From: Yersinia proxima
GTDB lineage: Bacteria; Pseudomonadota; Gammaproteobacteria; Enterobacterales; Enterobacteriaceae
Direction: 5' to 3'
DNA length: 64,000 nucleotides
NCBI RefSeq assembly: GCF_902170785.1
Contig: NZ_CABHYG010000013.1
Location: forward strand, 1 to 64,000
Position numbers and translations under genes: made by a program. Positions 1-8,585 of the stretch are shown here, one piece after another; positions within the stretch are counted from its first letter, which is position 1, and each line of letters opens with the position of its first letter. The notes beneath the pieces were generated by a model. It saw nothing but the letters and a program-made list of their open reading frames with translations. It was not told the origin of the DNA and made no database searches.

Positions 1-1
1 C

Positions 2-127
2 ATTTACACGTCTACATTTGTTAGTATTGATAATAACAGACACTTTGTTTCCATCTGTAAAAAAGACAATAAAGGTTATATGTATAACTGTCGTAGCGTC
101 CTAAGTTTAATTGTTGGTGGCGTATGA
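2..127 (+). CDS. C-terminal end of a probable ToxR/MarT-type membrane regulator (partial)
   Basis: The reading frame is open from the left edge to a TGA at 125-127 and encodes the last 41 residues of a protein whose start lies outside the window. The tail contains two cysteines 11 residues apart (SICKKDNKGYMYNC). This resembles the periplasmic end of ToxR/CadC-like winged-helix regulators, where such a pair can form a disulfide. The stop overlaps the start of the next gene (ATGA at 124-127), so the two are probably translationally coupled. Because the next gene looks like FidL, a MarT-like regulator is the likeliest identity. The DNA-binding domain is not visible, so this is inference from the tail and context. 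Confidence 0.5.
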   Translation: MYTSTFVSIDNNRHFVSICKKDNKGYMYNCRSVLSLIVGGV

Positions 128-660
128 TAATGCATAAAAAAACCTTGTTAATATTAATCCTGATTATTGCTCTAGGTTTGTTTTTTGTTTTTTTATTTAA
201 AAATACTGATGAAATTATAGATATGCCACATTATATACAAAGAAAATGCGAGGCGAATATTAGTGTTAATTTGTTTACTAAAGAGGAAACATTGACTCTA
301 AATGCATCTATAATTCTTTTACTCAGTCAAGGAAAGAATAGTGTATATTCAATGAATGGCACAATTGAGTCTCAGCATAGAGATAGTAAAGATGTGAAGA
401 CATTTCGGCTGCTTAGAAATATCTATTTTCATTATAAAGAAATAGATAGGAATAATAATGTATATAAATTTGAGAATGATTATGTAGATATAGATAATTA
501 CGATAATGTCAGTGAGTCTATCGCAAAAATAATACTAATGAAACTGCATTATATAAGTGATGCGACAGATACTATCGTGTTGACACCTTATGGGAAAAAT
601 GGACTTATATTCTCCACTCTTTACTATCCCGCTTTTATTTGTTTTTTTGAGATAAGTTAG
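124..660 (+). CDS. FidL-like small inner-membrane protein, probable partner of the upstream regulator
   Basis: A 178-residue protein with a lysine start followed by one hydrophobic membrane segment (about residues 7-26). The rest is polar and probably periplasmic, with Cys near residue 43 and another near the C-terminus. This architecture and the coupled position behind a putative ToxR-like gene match the FidL family (partner of MarT in Salmonella SPI-3) and, more loosely, ToxS/PsaF/MyfF. ATG at 124 overlaps the upstream stop; ATG at 130 is an alternative. The gene is strongly AT-rich compared with the core genes, which suggests horizontal origin. The family call rests on pattern and context, not on alignment. 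Confidence 0.55.
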   Translation: MIMHKKTLLILILIIALGLFFVFLFKNTDEIIDMPHYIQRKCEANISVNLFTKEETLTLNASIILLLSQGKNSVYSMNGTIESQHRDSKDVKTFRLLRNIYFHYKEIDRNNNVYKFENDYVDIDNYDNVSESIAKIILMKLHYISDATDTIVLTPYGKNGLIFSTLYYPAFICFFEIS

Positions 661-1227
661 TCTCCTATTTGGTTGTTGCCATTATTTTTTTGGGGTACAA
701 ACGCTGTGCAATAAATAGAGTTATATTTAAGCAGGTGTCAATATTAAATTGATGCCTGCTTTGTATGTTGGTAATAAATTGGGTAGTCAATGTATAAATT
801 TAATCATCCTTACAGCAATAATTAATTTATTCTATAAAATTAAATTTATAAATTAAAACTTTTTAATGTGGTCTAGGTGTTAATCTGATTCAAAAATATT
901 TTGTGGGATATTTAATATCTATTGCTCTTTCTTTATTAATATTAAGTTTGGAATTTTAACCTTAATTCTCGCTTAATTTATGTTTTATACAGAGTTTTAT
1001 ATCGAATATTTGGCTTATGTTGGTTAATGATGGAAAGTTAGGTATCCACGAACATATTATATAAATAGATTACAAAAACTTAACGGTTAGATAAAGGAGG
1101 AGGAGGTCTGAGACTAATCTTGATAAAAAAACACTAAAAATTGTTCACTAATGAGATGAATATTTAAACTTATGGTAGTACTTCCATGCCACTACCAGGT
1201 TATATTTTAATGGAAATAGGTAACTCA
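661..1227 (+). other. AT-rich intergenic stretch, no gene seen
   Basis: There are 567 bases between the FidL-like gene and the FaeA-like gene. It holds a terminator-like hairpin near 729-765 and, at 1094-1107, a very purine-rich AAGGAGGAGGAGGT that looks like an ideal Shine-Dalgarno sequence but is not followed by a usable ORF (the first ATG, at 1151, is closed two codons later). No other gene is convincing. Confidence 0.5.
729..765 (+). terminator. Probable intrinsic terminator after the FidL-like gene
   Basis: Arms at 729-742 and 748-761 form a 14-bp stem with two G-U pairs and a 5-base loop, followed by a short T-rich stretch (TTTGT). It lies about 70 bases after the FidL-like stop. Confidence 0.5.
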
Positions 1228-1512
1228 ATGAATAATGCAGACGTTAGACGTTTAGAAGTTTTAACTACTTTAACCGATTTCTGTAGTGAAAGTTTGTCTA
1301 AGAAAAGTAGCTCAAGCTCTATAGAGTTATGTCATGCTCCAAAAACGAGAGATATTGCAAATTTGTGTGATTTGGATATTTATATTACCCGATTAGATTT
1401 ACTTTATTGGGTGAAAAAAAATAAAGTGGAATGCTATTCTGAAGGGCGTGGAAAAGATTCCAGATGGTGGTGTAGAGGTGATAAAGAAATGCATCATATT
1501 GATGAAGGTTGA
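1228..1512 (+). CDS. FaeA/PapI-like winged-helix regulator, paralogue of the one at 57.8 kb
   Basis: Predicted 94-residue DNA-binding protein. The core reads PKTRDIA-x(5)-LDIYITRLDLL and ends with RGKDSRWWCRG. This fits the FaeA-like family: a 'control switch to helix-turn-helix' pattern with a basic aromatic tail. PapI and FaeA are small Lrp co-regulators of fimbrial operons. I chose ATG 1228 over in-frame ATGs at 1186 and 1210 because it has AGG at a suitable distance and because the N-terminus then aligns with the 87-residue paralogue encoded at 57816-58079 (similar MN/MK-x-x-D-x-R-x-x-EV start, shared Cys near residue 19, shared PKTR and LDIY motifs). It sits immediately before a large adhesin gene in the same direction and probably controls it. 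Strongly AT-rich. Confidence 0.6.
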   Translation: MNNADVRRLEVLTTLTDFCSESLSKKSSSSSIELCHAPKTRDIANLCDLDIYITRLDLLYWVKKNKVECYSEGRGKDSRWWCRGDKEMHHIDEG

Positions 1513-2047
1513 TAATAACATATTTATACCATTTGAACCTAAACTTGTCATTAAAGTTACATGCTGCCTGTTTTTGATCTAATTTATTCCTCAACGAAAA
1601 TAGGCAGTTTTATCTATGTGAAAAATATCAAACCCTGGTGTCGCGTTGGCTTAATTCCTCGATTTTTCTCTACAAAAAATCATCTTGCCTTCTTCAATTG
1701 CTTTTAAAACCCACTGGATTTTTTATTCTGTCTAATTCCAGAATATTGATTGTTATAACTATATTATTTTTTAAATATCAAATTCCCAATAAAGAAATCA
1801 TTTATTTTCATATTTACTCTAATGAATAAATGTTCTCTCTCTATATATAACAAATTGATTATTATGGGTTGTTTGGCGATTAAGCAATAAAATGGCAAGA
1901 AATGTCCTATTTTTTTTGGGTTATTGCATTGCTATAATAATAACATGGTATCAGATTTACTATATAGCTACATTTTTTTATTAATACTTGAGTTTCATCG
2001 GACAGATATCTATGCCTCCGCTCACCATTTGATTATTGTGGATAAAA
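1513..2047 (+). other. AT-rich leader region of the inverse autotransporter gene
   Basis: 535 bases with no convincing gene. It contains a terminator at 1564-1613 whose loop edge carries the only GATC site of the region (1576-1579), and a good -10-like TATAAT at 1933-1938 without a clear -35. A GTG-started frame at 1638-1829 has no ribosome site and looks accidental. Confidence 0.45.
1564..1613 (+). terminator. Probable terminator after the FaeA-like gene
   Basis: Arms 1564-1576 and 1595-1607 pair over 13 bp, allowing G-U pairs, and are followed by TTTTATCT. The stem begins 52 bases after the stop codon. Confidence 0.5.
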
Positions 2048-5000
2048 ATGGGTAAATTCAAAGAATTTAAAAAGAAGACTATTTTATTTTTAGCCTGGCT
2101 GCAGATCTTTTTTCAGTTTTTTTTTCCTATTGCTATTAATTATCCAGCATCAGCCATAGGAGCATTAAAACAACAAGAGCCTGAGTCTGTGTTTAGTGTT
2201 GATAGGGAAAACAGTCACCAGTCAGAACAAGTGCCACTTGAGATCCCCTTTTCAAACACTCTATCTTCTGCCGCGAATAGTGCTGCTAATGGTGGCACTA
2301 AAAATATAGCTAATCAGGCTATATCCACAGCATCAGGATATACAACAAACTCGATACAAAATTGGCTTCAACAATTTGGTACTGCACAAGTTCAGTTAAA
2401 TATTGATAATAACGGTAAATTGGATGGAAGCAGTTTAGACTTTCTTACACCACTGTATGAAGATAAAAAATCAATATTGTTTACTCAGTTAGGTGTAAGA
2501 GAACAAGATAATCGTATTACCAATAATGTAGGTGCTGGTATACGAACTTTTACTCGTCATTGGATGTATGGAGGCAATGCTTTCTTTGATAATGACTTAA
2601 CTGGAAAGAATCGGCGAGTTGGCATTGGTGCCGAAGCATGGGCAGATTTTGTGAAATTTTCTACTAACACTTATATGACAAGTAGCAACTGGCACCAATC
2701 TCGTGATTTTACGGAGTATAATGAAACAGCAGCTAGTGGATTCGATATTCGAGCTGAGGGATATATTCCTTCCTATCCCCATATTGGTATGAGAACTATG
2801 TATGAACAATATTATGGTGAAAGTGTTGGATTATTTGGCAGCGATCATCTGCAAAAAGATCCATCGGCAGTTACAGTTGGGTTAAATTACACACCAATTC
2901 CACTGGTGACATTAAATATTGATCATAAACGCGGGCAGGGTGCTCTTAAAGAAACAAAATTTAAAGTCGATTTACGTTATAGTTTTGGAAGTGCCTGGTC
3001 TAAGCAAATAGACTCAACTCAAGTGAAAAATCAGCGTATTTTGTCTTATAGCCGCTACGATTTGGTTAATCGAAATAACAATATAGTCTTACAATATAAG
3101 AAAAAAGCTCAACAAAGTGTATTTTCTCTTGATTTGTCGGTGATCGTTGATAATAGTCCTGCAGATGGATTAACTTCAAATACAGCTATTGTAAAGGCGA
3201 TCGATGCCTCTGGTAACCCTATTGCCAGTACTGCAATAAATTGGCATGTAACGGGTAAGGCAAAACTCAAAATGCCAATATCCTCAACGGATAGTAATGG
3301 TATCGCTCGGATAGAATTCACTAATGAACTTGCTCAAACTGTTATTCTTCAGGCAATGTCAGGTGAGGTTACAGCTGAGAAGAATAGTCAATTTAATCAG
3401 CCCGTTGTGCATGATATAAAGTTGGATATAATCCAAGACCAAAGTGTTGCAGATAACCAGCATAACAATATCGCAAAGATAACAATAACTGATATTAATA
3501 ATAAGCCAATAGCAAATGCTCCGGTTCGTTGGTTCGTCAGTTTACCAGCACAAATTGTAACAGCGCAGACATTAACTGATAATAATGGACAAGCCCTTGC
3601 TGAGTTTCATTCAGCTCAAGCTGCAACTGTAATGTTGACAGCTGAATCTGGCAATAAACTGGCTCAAAAAAAATCAATATTTGTTGCGAGTACTGATACA
3701 GCTCGGATTAATAATCTCACCATAACAACTGACGGCTCTGTTGCGAATGGCTCTGCGATGAATATTGCAACTACGTTAGTTGAAGATGAAAGCGGCATTC
3801 CTCTTTCGGGTATATATGTTTCATTCAGTAGCAATAGTCCTACAGTAGTACTTACTCCAGCAAAACAAGTAACCGATAGTAATGGAAACGCATTGATCAG
3901 TTTTACGAATACTCGCGCTGAAAATATTATGCTAACGGCAGTACTTGATAATGGACATCAAGCCAGTGCTACTGGGACGTTCGTATCTCATCTGGATAAA
4001 GCTATTATAAATCTTAAGTTATTAAAAGATAATGAGCCTGCCAATGGGATAGCACAAGATAGCGTAGAAGTCTGGATTAAAGATGATAAAGGTAATGCGC
4101 TCGGCGATGTTCCTCTCTCTGTTACGACTGACAGTGCTACGGCAATATTAGCAACGCAGAATGTAATAACTGGGAAAGATGGTAAGGCATTGGTTTATTT
4201 TAGCGATACAGTAGTGGAAACCGTTATTTTAACAATTAAGTTGGATAATGGGCTTAGTGCAAAAATTGACAGCCACTTTATCGCTGACAACAATAATGCA
4301 ACAGCTACCCTGACAGCGGTTACGGATAATAGTGTGGCTGATGGTGTGGCGCGGAATCAGCATAAATTGCAGGTGTTGGACGGAAAAGGTAACGCCGTAA
4401 GCGGGATGAGTGTGGCGCTGAGCAGTAGTAGCACGAGTGCCGTGCTGGCCGAAAGCAGTGTCATTACTGCGGCTGACGGCACCGCAATGGTCAGTGTCAG
4501 CAATACAGTGGCAGAAACCCTGCTCTTGACGGCGGCACTGGGTAATGGTCAGACCGTGAATGGTGACAGTCATTTTATTGCCGACAACAATAGTGCAACA
4601 GTCACTCTGACAACGGTTACGGATAACAGTGTGGCTGATGGTGTGGCGCAGAATCAGCATAAATTGCAGGTGTTGGACGGAAAAGGTAACGCCGTAAGCG
4701 GGATGAGTGTGGCGCTGAGCAGTAGTAGCACGAGTGCCGTGCTGGCCGAAAGCAGTGTCATTACTGCGGCTGACGGCACCGCAATGGTCAGTGTCAGCAA
4801 TACAGTGGCAGAAACCCTGCTCTTGACGGCGGCACTGGGTAATGGTCAGACCGTGAATGGTAACAGTCACTTTATTGCCGACAACAATAGTGCAACAGTC
4901 ACTCTGACAACGGTTACGGATAACAGTGTGGCTGATGGTGTAAAACAGAATAAAATTGATGTATTGGTTTTAGATGGGAAAAATAACCCAGTTAGCGGCG

Positions 5001-5890
5001 TTAATGTCACATTTACAAGTAGCAGTACAACAGCAATATTGGTTCCTGTGAAAGGTGTGACAGATATTACTGGTAAAACCAGCGTTAGTCTTAGTAATAC
5101 TGTCGACGAGAAAGTCACAATAACGGCTACTCTAGACAATGGAATAGCTAAAGGACAAATAGTCACCTTTATCCATAACATTTATAAAGTAGCGTCTTAT
5201 ATTACGCTCTCAGATTTGGCTATGCCACGAGGGCCTGTGGGGGATGGTGCAGAATATAATACTACGCAGTTTTTGCTACAAGATAGCGTCGGGATACCGG
5301 CTCCTGCGGGGGTAAAAGTTGCTGTCAGCTTAGCCTACAAAAGTGCGCAAACACCAAACGCTGGGCTAACGTTAATAACACCTGCTACGGATGTGACAGA
5401 CAGCAATGGACAGTTTAAGGTGAGCTATGCTGGCATATCTCAAGGCGTCGTTATAATAACTGTTACTCCTGAAAATGGAGTATCTTTTACGGCTGAAAAT
5501 ACTCGCCTTTCTATTCCTAGTTTGAATATAACAGTAATAAAGAATGGCGCGAAAGCTAATAGTAAGGATAAAAATTCGCTTAAGTATACAATTACCTCAC
5601 CTCGTGGTGTTCCTGTTAAAGGGTTAATATTAAAATCTGTCTTAGTGCGCTATTATACCTCAGCGGGTTCAGTACCACTCGAGAAAAAATATGGATGGGT
5701 TGTATCACCTTCAGTTACAACAGATACCAGTGGATCTGCAATTATTGAATATCTATCAAGTGATATATTACCAACAGGTGCAGTACATGATTGGTTTATT
5801 ATACCTAATTGGATAGAAGGCAGTGAAAACCAGGAGTTTGGGAGTGTTTATATGGGAAATATTGGTGTTCCAATTACGTTTGTTAAATAA
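2048..5890 (+). CDS. Invasin/intimin-type inverse autotransporter adhesin with Big-1 repeats
   Basis: An outer-membrane adhesin of about 1280 residues. Numbering from an upstream TTG at 2036, a lysine-rich start and hydrophobic stretch form a signal peptide (cleavage probably after PASA, about residue 40). Residues about 105-357 form the intimin/invasin beta-barrel, with typical stretches such as FTQLGVREQDNR and YGGNAFFDNDLTG. From about 362 on there are seven bacterial Ig-like (Big-1) repeats of roughly 97-99 residues, each with the VxDNSxADG-type opening and an SN/TxTxAE-type strand, then two more diverged domains to the end. No LysM domain or C-type lectin cap is obvious. ATG 2048 is preferred over TTG 2036 (weak purine-rich GTGGA upstream). 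Repeats 5 and 6 are nearly identical and less AT-rich than the rest of the gene. It is probably expressed from its own promoter downstream of the FaeA-like gene. The natural ligand cannot be told. Confidence 0.85.
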   Translation: MGKFKEFKKKTILFLAWLQIFFQFFFPIAINYPASAIGALKQQEPESVFSVDRENSHQSEQVPLEIPFSNTLSSAANSAANGGTKNIANQAISTASGYTTNSIQNWLQQFGTAQVQLNIDNNGKLDGSSLDFLTPLYEDKKSILFTQLGVREQDNRITNNVGAGIRTFTRHWMYGGNAFFDNDLTGKNRRVGIGAEAWADFVKFSTNTYMTSSNWHQSRDFTEYNETAASGFDIRAEGYIPSYPHIGMRTMYEQYYGESVGLFGSDHLQKDPSAVTVGLNYTPIPLVTLNIDHKRGQGALKETKFKVDLRYSFGSAWSKQIDSTQVKNQRILSYSRYDLVNRNNNIVLQYKKKAQQSVFSLDLSVIVDNSPADGLTSNTAIVKAIDASGNPIASTAINWHVTGKAKLKMPISSTDSNGIARIEFTNELAQTVILQAMSGEVTAEKNSQFNQPVVHDIKLDIIQDQSVADNQHNNIAKITITDINNKPIANAPVRWFVSLPAQIVTAQTLTDNNGQALAEFHSAQAATVMLTAESGNKLAQKKSIFVASTDTARINNLTITTDGSVANGSAMNIATTLVEDESGIPLSGIYVSFSSNSPTVVLTPAKQVTDSNGNALISFTNTRAENIMLTAVLDNGHQASATGTFVSHLDKAIINLKLLKDNEPANGIAQDSVEVWIKDDKGNALGDVPLSVTTDSATAILATQNVITGKDGKALVYFSDTVVETVILTIKLDNGLSAKIDSHFIADNNNATATLTAVTDNSVADGVARNQHKLQVLDGKGNAVSGMSVALSSSSTSAVLAESSVITAADGTAMVSVSNTVAETLLLTAALGNGQTVNGDSHFIADNNSATVTLTTVTDNSVADGVAQNQHKLQVLDGKGNAVSGMSVALSSSSTSAVLAESSVITAADGTAMVSVSNTVAETLLLTAALGNGQTVNGNSHFIADNNSATVTLTTVTDNSVADGVKQNKIDVLVLDGKNNPVSGVNVTFTSSSTTAILVPVKGVTDITGKTSVSLSNTVDEKVTITATLDNGIAKGQIVTFIHNIYKVASYITLSDLAMPRGPVGDGAEYNTTQFLLQDSVGIPAPAGVKVAVSLAYKSAQTPNAGLTLITPATDVTDSNGQFKVSYAGISQGVVIITVTPENGVSFTAENTRLSIPSLNITVIKNGAKANSKDKNSLKYTITSPRGVPVKGLILKSVLVRYYTSAGSVPLEKKYGWVVSPSVTTDTSGSAIIEYLSSDILPTGAVHDWFIIPNWIEGSENQEFGSVYMGNIGVPITFVK
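4325..4918 (+). repeat. Two near-identical 297-bp tandem repeats inside the adhesin gene
   Basis: Copies at 4325-4621 and 4622-4918 differ at only a few bases. Each encodes one 99-residue Big-1 domain, and a third, partial match begins at 4919. The unit is clearly richer in G and C than the flanking repeats, which share the protein pattern but little DNA identity. Period and reading frame agree exactly (297 = 3 x 99), so copy-number changes by recombination would keep the protein in frame. Confidence 0.9.
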
Positions 5891-5920
5891 AAAAATAGTT
5901 ATATTAACATAAGAGATAAG

Positions 5921-5952
5921 AAGGGGGCCGTATATAGAGGCCCCTTTATTTT
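5921..5952 (+). terminator. Intrinsic terminator of the adhesin gene
   Basis: GC-rich arms GGGGCC (5924-5929) and GGCCCC (5939-5944) are extended by three outer pairs and followed by TTTATTTTTT. The stem begins about 30 bases after the stop. Confidence 0.85.
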
Positions 5953-5960
5953 TTGCATTA

Positions 5961-5985
5961 CCCGTCGATATATTATATCGATGGG
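5961..5985. repeat. Near-perfect palindrome downstream of the adhesin terminator
   Basis: The two halves, 5961-5972 and 5974-5985, are complementary apart from one G-T pair. There is no T run, so it is not a terminator. It may be a protein site or a recombination scar; no function is assigned. Confidence 0.5.
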
Positions 5986-6215
5986 GGGATGCATTATAAC
6001 TATGGGTAAGTGTCATTGGATGATATGAGATTGTTTATTTCGATATAAATATTCGAAGTTTAATGAATTGGATTTTAAATGATTAATTTAATTGTGACTA
6101 CTCTATACTGATTAGCGGTGGTTTTAGTGAGATGACCCTATTTCATATTATCGATAAGCCTAATGTACTTAGGGAAATTGACTAAATGGTAAAGGATAGA
6201 TTACAAGGGGGCTTA

Positions 6216-6530
6216 ATGGATCCGTTATTTCAAGAGGATGTGAAAGACATTACCTGGATAATAATTGGTGGTTTGGCTATTTGGGGAGGGCTGGTTAGGT
6301 ATATTATTGATAGTCAACAGAGAGGTAATCAGTGGTGCTGGATTGGGGCGAGTAGCCAAATTGTAGTATCGGGTTTTACCGGGTTATTAGGTGGTTTGCT
6401 GAGTATAGAGATAAATAGTGAACCTTACTTCACATATGCTATTGCTGGTTTGAGTGGAACACTAGGCAGTACTGCACTCAGTTATTTTTGGCAGCGATTT
6501 CTTTTTTCAGATAAACTACCGTTAGATTAA
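6216..6530 (+). CDS. Phage holin-like membrane protein (holin superfamily III/LydA-type), orphan
   Basis: A 104-residue protein with three likely membrane segments: around residues 12-32 (WIIIGGLAIWGGLVRYIID), the segment starting at SQIVVSGFTGLLGGLLS, and the Gly-rich TYAIAGLSGTLGSTALSYF. The WGGLVRY and SGFTGLLGGLL patterns are those of small phage holins that let endolysins through the inner membrane. ATG 6216 is chosen over the in-frame ATG at 6186 because AAGGGGG stands five bases before it. No endolysin, spanin or other phage gene is next to it, so it may be a phage remnant or a host-used release protein. Yersinia is known to use a holin/endolysin cassette in its Tc toxin locus, but nothing here shows such a role. 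Confidence 0.6.
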   Translation: MDPLFQEDVKDITWIIIGGLAIWGGLVRYIIDSQQRGNQWCWIGASSQIVVSGFTGLLGGLLSIEINSEPYFTYAIAGLSGTLGSTALSYFWQRFLFSDKLPLD

Positions 6531-6556
6531 CTTATTTATAGATTAACTTATTTATA
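6525..6556 (+). repeat. 16-bp direct tandem repeat spanning the holin stop codon
   Basis: GATTAACTTATTTATA occurs at 6525-6540 and 6541-6556, followed by a partial third copy. The TAA stop of the holin-like gene lies inside the first unit. Confidence 0.8.
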
Positions 6557-7035
6557 GATTTACTCACTTTACTAGTGATGATTATCAATCACTATAAATA
6601 TAGAAGATATACAGTTTGATTTTGAAAATAATTTCATATTGGTGGTGTTTTTTTGATATATAACGCTCTTTATTAATGGGTTTTAAAAGTTTCTGCTTAC
6701 TATGAGATTATTGGCTAGTTATGTAAATGAATTTATGCATTTCATGGGGGGATAACACTTGGTGTAGATATCAAGTTTGTGTAAGGCAACTTATTGATTC
6801 ACTAAAATATAACTGATTCTATTCTGGTGTGTATTGACTGGAGTAAATTTAAGTTTTTTTGAGCGGTTATTTATATTTATAATTAAAATTCTCTGTGTCC
6901 TCTGTATAGAAATGCCAACATTATTAACTGACTCACATAGTTGGATTGTCTGCACTCTGCGGATTGTCTACGATTAAGGGTAATATATCAGTGCTAAAAA
7001 ACTGCATCGAAAGAAAAGATGCAGTTTCTCAGGGA
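6531..7035. other. Intergenic stretch between the holin-like gene and hemL
   Basis: About 500 AT-rich bases holding the 16-bp tandem repeat at the left and the hemL terminator at the right. I see no gene. The boundary between accessory and core DNA probably lies here. Confidence 0.5.
6995..7029 (-). terminator. hemL terminator (could act in both directions)
   Basis: Arms AAACTGCATC and GATGCAGTTT (about 6999-7008 and 7018-7027) form a 10-bp stem. Read on the minus strand it is followed by a short T run, just after the hemL stop. Confidence 0.8.
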
Positions 7036-8316
7036 TTAAAGTTTAGCGAAACACCGACGTGCAGCGTCTACAGTCTTCTGAATATCTTCTTTACTGTGCG
7101 CTACAGACATAAAGCCAGCTTCAAAAGCTGAAGGAGCCAAATAAACACCTTCTTGCAACATCAAATGGAAGAAACGTTTGAAGCGCTCGACGTCACAATT
7201 CATCACATCCTGATAGCAAGTCACTGTTGGGGCATCAGTAAAGAATAAGCCAAACATACCGCCAACGTGGTTAACCACCAGTGGGATATTTTCTTCTTTA
7301 GCCGCTGCTAGCAGGCCATCTGCCAGTGAATCAGTCAATTCAGTCAGTGTTTCATGAATCCCCACCTGTGCAACTTCAGTCAGACAGGCAAAACCGGCAG
7401 CCATGGCAATTGGGTTGCCAGACAGGGTTCCGGCTTGATAGACCGGGCCAGTAGGTGCCAGTGCATCCATCACATCGCGACGGCCACCAAATGCGCCGAC
7501 CGGCATACCACCACCAATTATCTTACCCAGACATGTCAGGTCAGGAATCACATTGTAGTAATCTTGTGCCCCCGCTAATGCGACGCGAAAACCGGTCATC
7601 ACTTCATCGATAATCAACAGTGCGCCGAACTCATCACACAATGCGCGCAGACCAGGCAGGAACTCTGGCAATGGTGGCACGCAGTTCATGTTACCGGCGA
7701 CAGGCTCGACAATAATACAAGCGATATCAGCTGGATACTGTTCAAAGGCTTCACGTACAGAAGCTAAATCGTTATAAGTACAAGTCAGGGTATGTTTGGC
7801 AAAATCTGCAGGCACACCGGGTGAGTTAGGCTGACCCAGAGTTAGGGCGCCTGAACCAGCTTTAACCAGCAGGCAATCTGCATGGCCATGATAGCAGCCT
7901 TCAAATTTGATGATTTTATCGCGGCCGGTGAAGCCGCGGGCCAGGCGAATGGCACTCATCGTTGCTTCCGTTCCGGAGTTGACCATCCGCACCATATCCA
8001 TCGTTGGGACTAAATTGGTGACCAACTCGGCCATTTTGACTTCCATCTCTGTCGGCGCACCGAAGCTCAGGCCACGCTCCACAGCTTCAATCACGGCCTG
8101 ACGAATTGCCGGATGGTTGTGCCCTAAGACCATTGGCCCCCAGGAACCAACATAATCAATATAGGTTTTACCATCTACATCAAACAGATATGCGCCATCG
8201 GCACGTTCGATGAATAAGGGGGTGCCACCAACACCAGTGAAGGCTCGCACTGGAGAGTTAACCCCGCCTGGAATCAACTCTTTTGCCTGGGTATACAGAC
8301 TTTCGGATTTACTCAT
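7036..8316 (-). CDS. hemL: Glutamate-1-semialdehyde 2,1-aminomutase
   Basis: A cytoplasmic PLP enzyme that converts glutamate-1-semialdehyde to 5-aminolevulinate, the last step of the C5 route to tetrapyrroles. At 426 residues it has the family's usual length. The PLP-binding lysine is Lys265 in [17 protein letters not shown]. The cofactor-contact [10 protein letters not shown] and substrate-side [10 protein letters not shown] are present. AGGAG lies just before the ATG on the minus strand. It is a single gene with its own terminator, divergent from clcA as in other enterobacteria. Its product feeds haem, sirohaem (see cysG) and B12-type tetrapyrroles. Confidence 0.98.
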   Translation of the reverse strand: MSKSESLYTQAKELIPGGVNSPVRAFTGVGGTPLFIERADGAYLFDVDGKTYIDYVGSWGPMVLGHNHPAIRQAVIEAVERGLSFGAPTEMEVKMAELVTNLVPTMDMVRMVNSGTEATMSAIRLARGFTGRDKIIKFEGCYHGHADCLLVKAGSGALTLGQPNSPGVPADFAKHTLTCTYNDLASVREAFEQYPADIACIIVEPVAGNMNCVPPLPEFLPGLRALCDEFGALLIIDEVMTGFRVALAGAQDYYNVIPDLTCLGKIIGGGMPVGAFGGRRDVMDALAPTGPVYQAGTLSGNPIAMAAGFACLTEVAQVGIHETLTELTDSLADGLLAAAKEENIPLVVNHVGGMFGLFFTDAPTVTCYQDVMNCDVERFKRFFHLMLQEGVYLAPSAFEAGFMSVAHSKEDIQKTVDAARRCFAKL

Positions 8317-8585
8317 ATATGGCTCCTGAATTAGGCGACATTAACATTGGTAACATCAGCCTTGGCAATCAACAATGCCGCTTATTCTAAAGTACTGGCT
8401 GCGGTTATCAAATGATTGGGTATATTTAGCAAATAGCTTGCGCGATGAGCCGCAAACTCAAGAAAAAAGCCTTTTCTGAGCAAGATCATTTCATTGGTGT
8501 TTAAACAGGCGTACTAGCAGCGTGTAAGCTAGACTCATACAGCGGATTTGTATTACTTATTATTTAACTGACAAGCATACAAACT

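Noticed and set aside
1638-1829. 63-codon frame with GTG start between the FaeA-like gene and the adhesin
   Set aside because: No ribosome site, lies just after a terminator, composition simply AT-driven.
4229-4870. 213-codon open frame on the minus strand inside the adhesin gene
   Set aside because: It is the shadow of the duplicated 297-bp unit: the antisense product repeats itself with the same period and has no family resemblance or ribosome site.
6216-7035. A prophage around the holin-like gene
   Set aside because: No other phage gene, integrase, tRNA or attachment-site duplication is seen.
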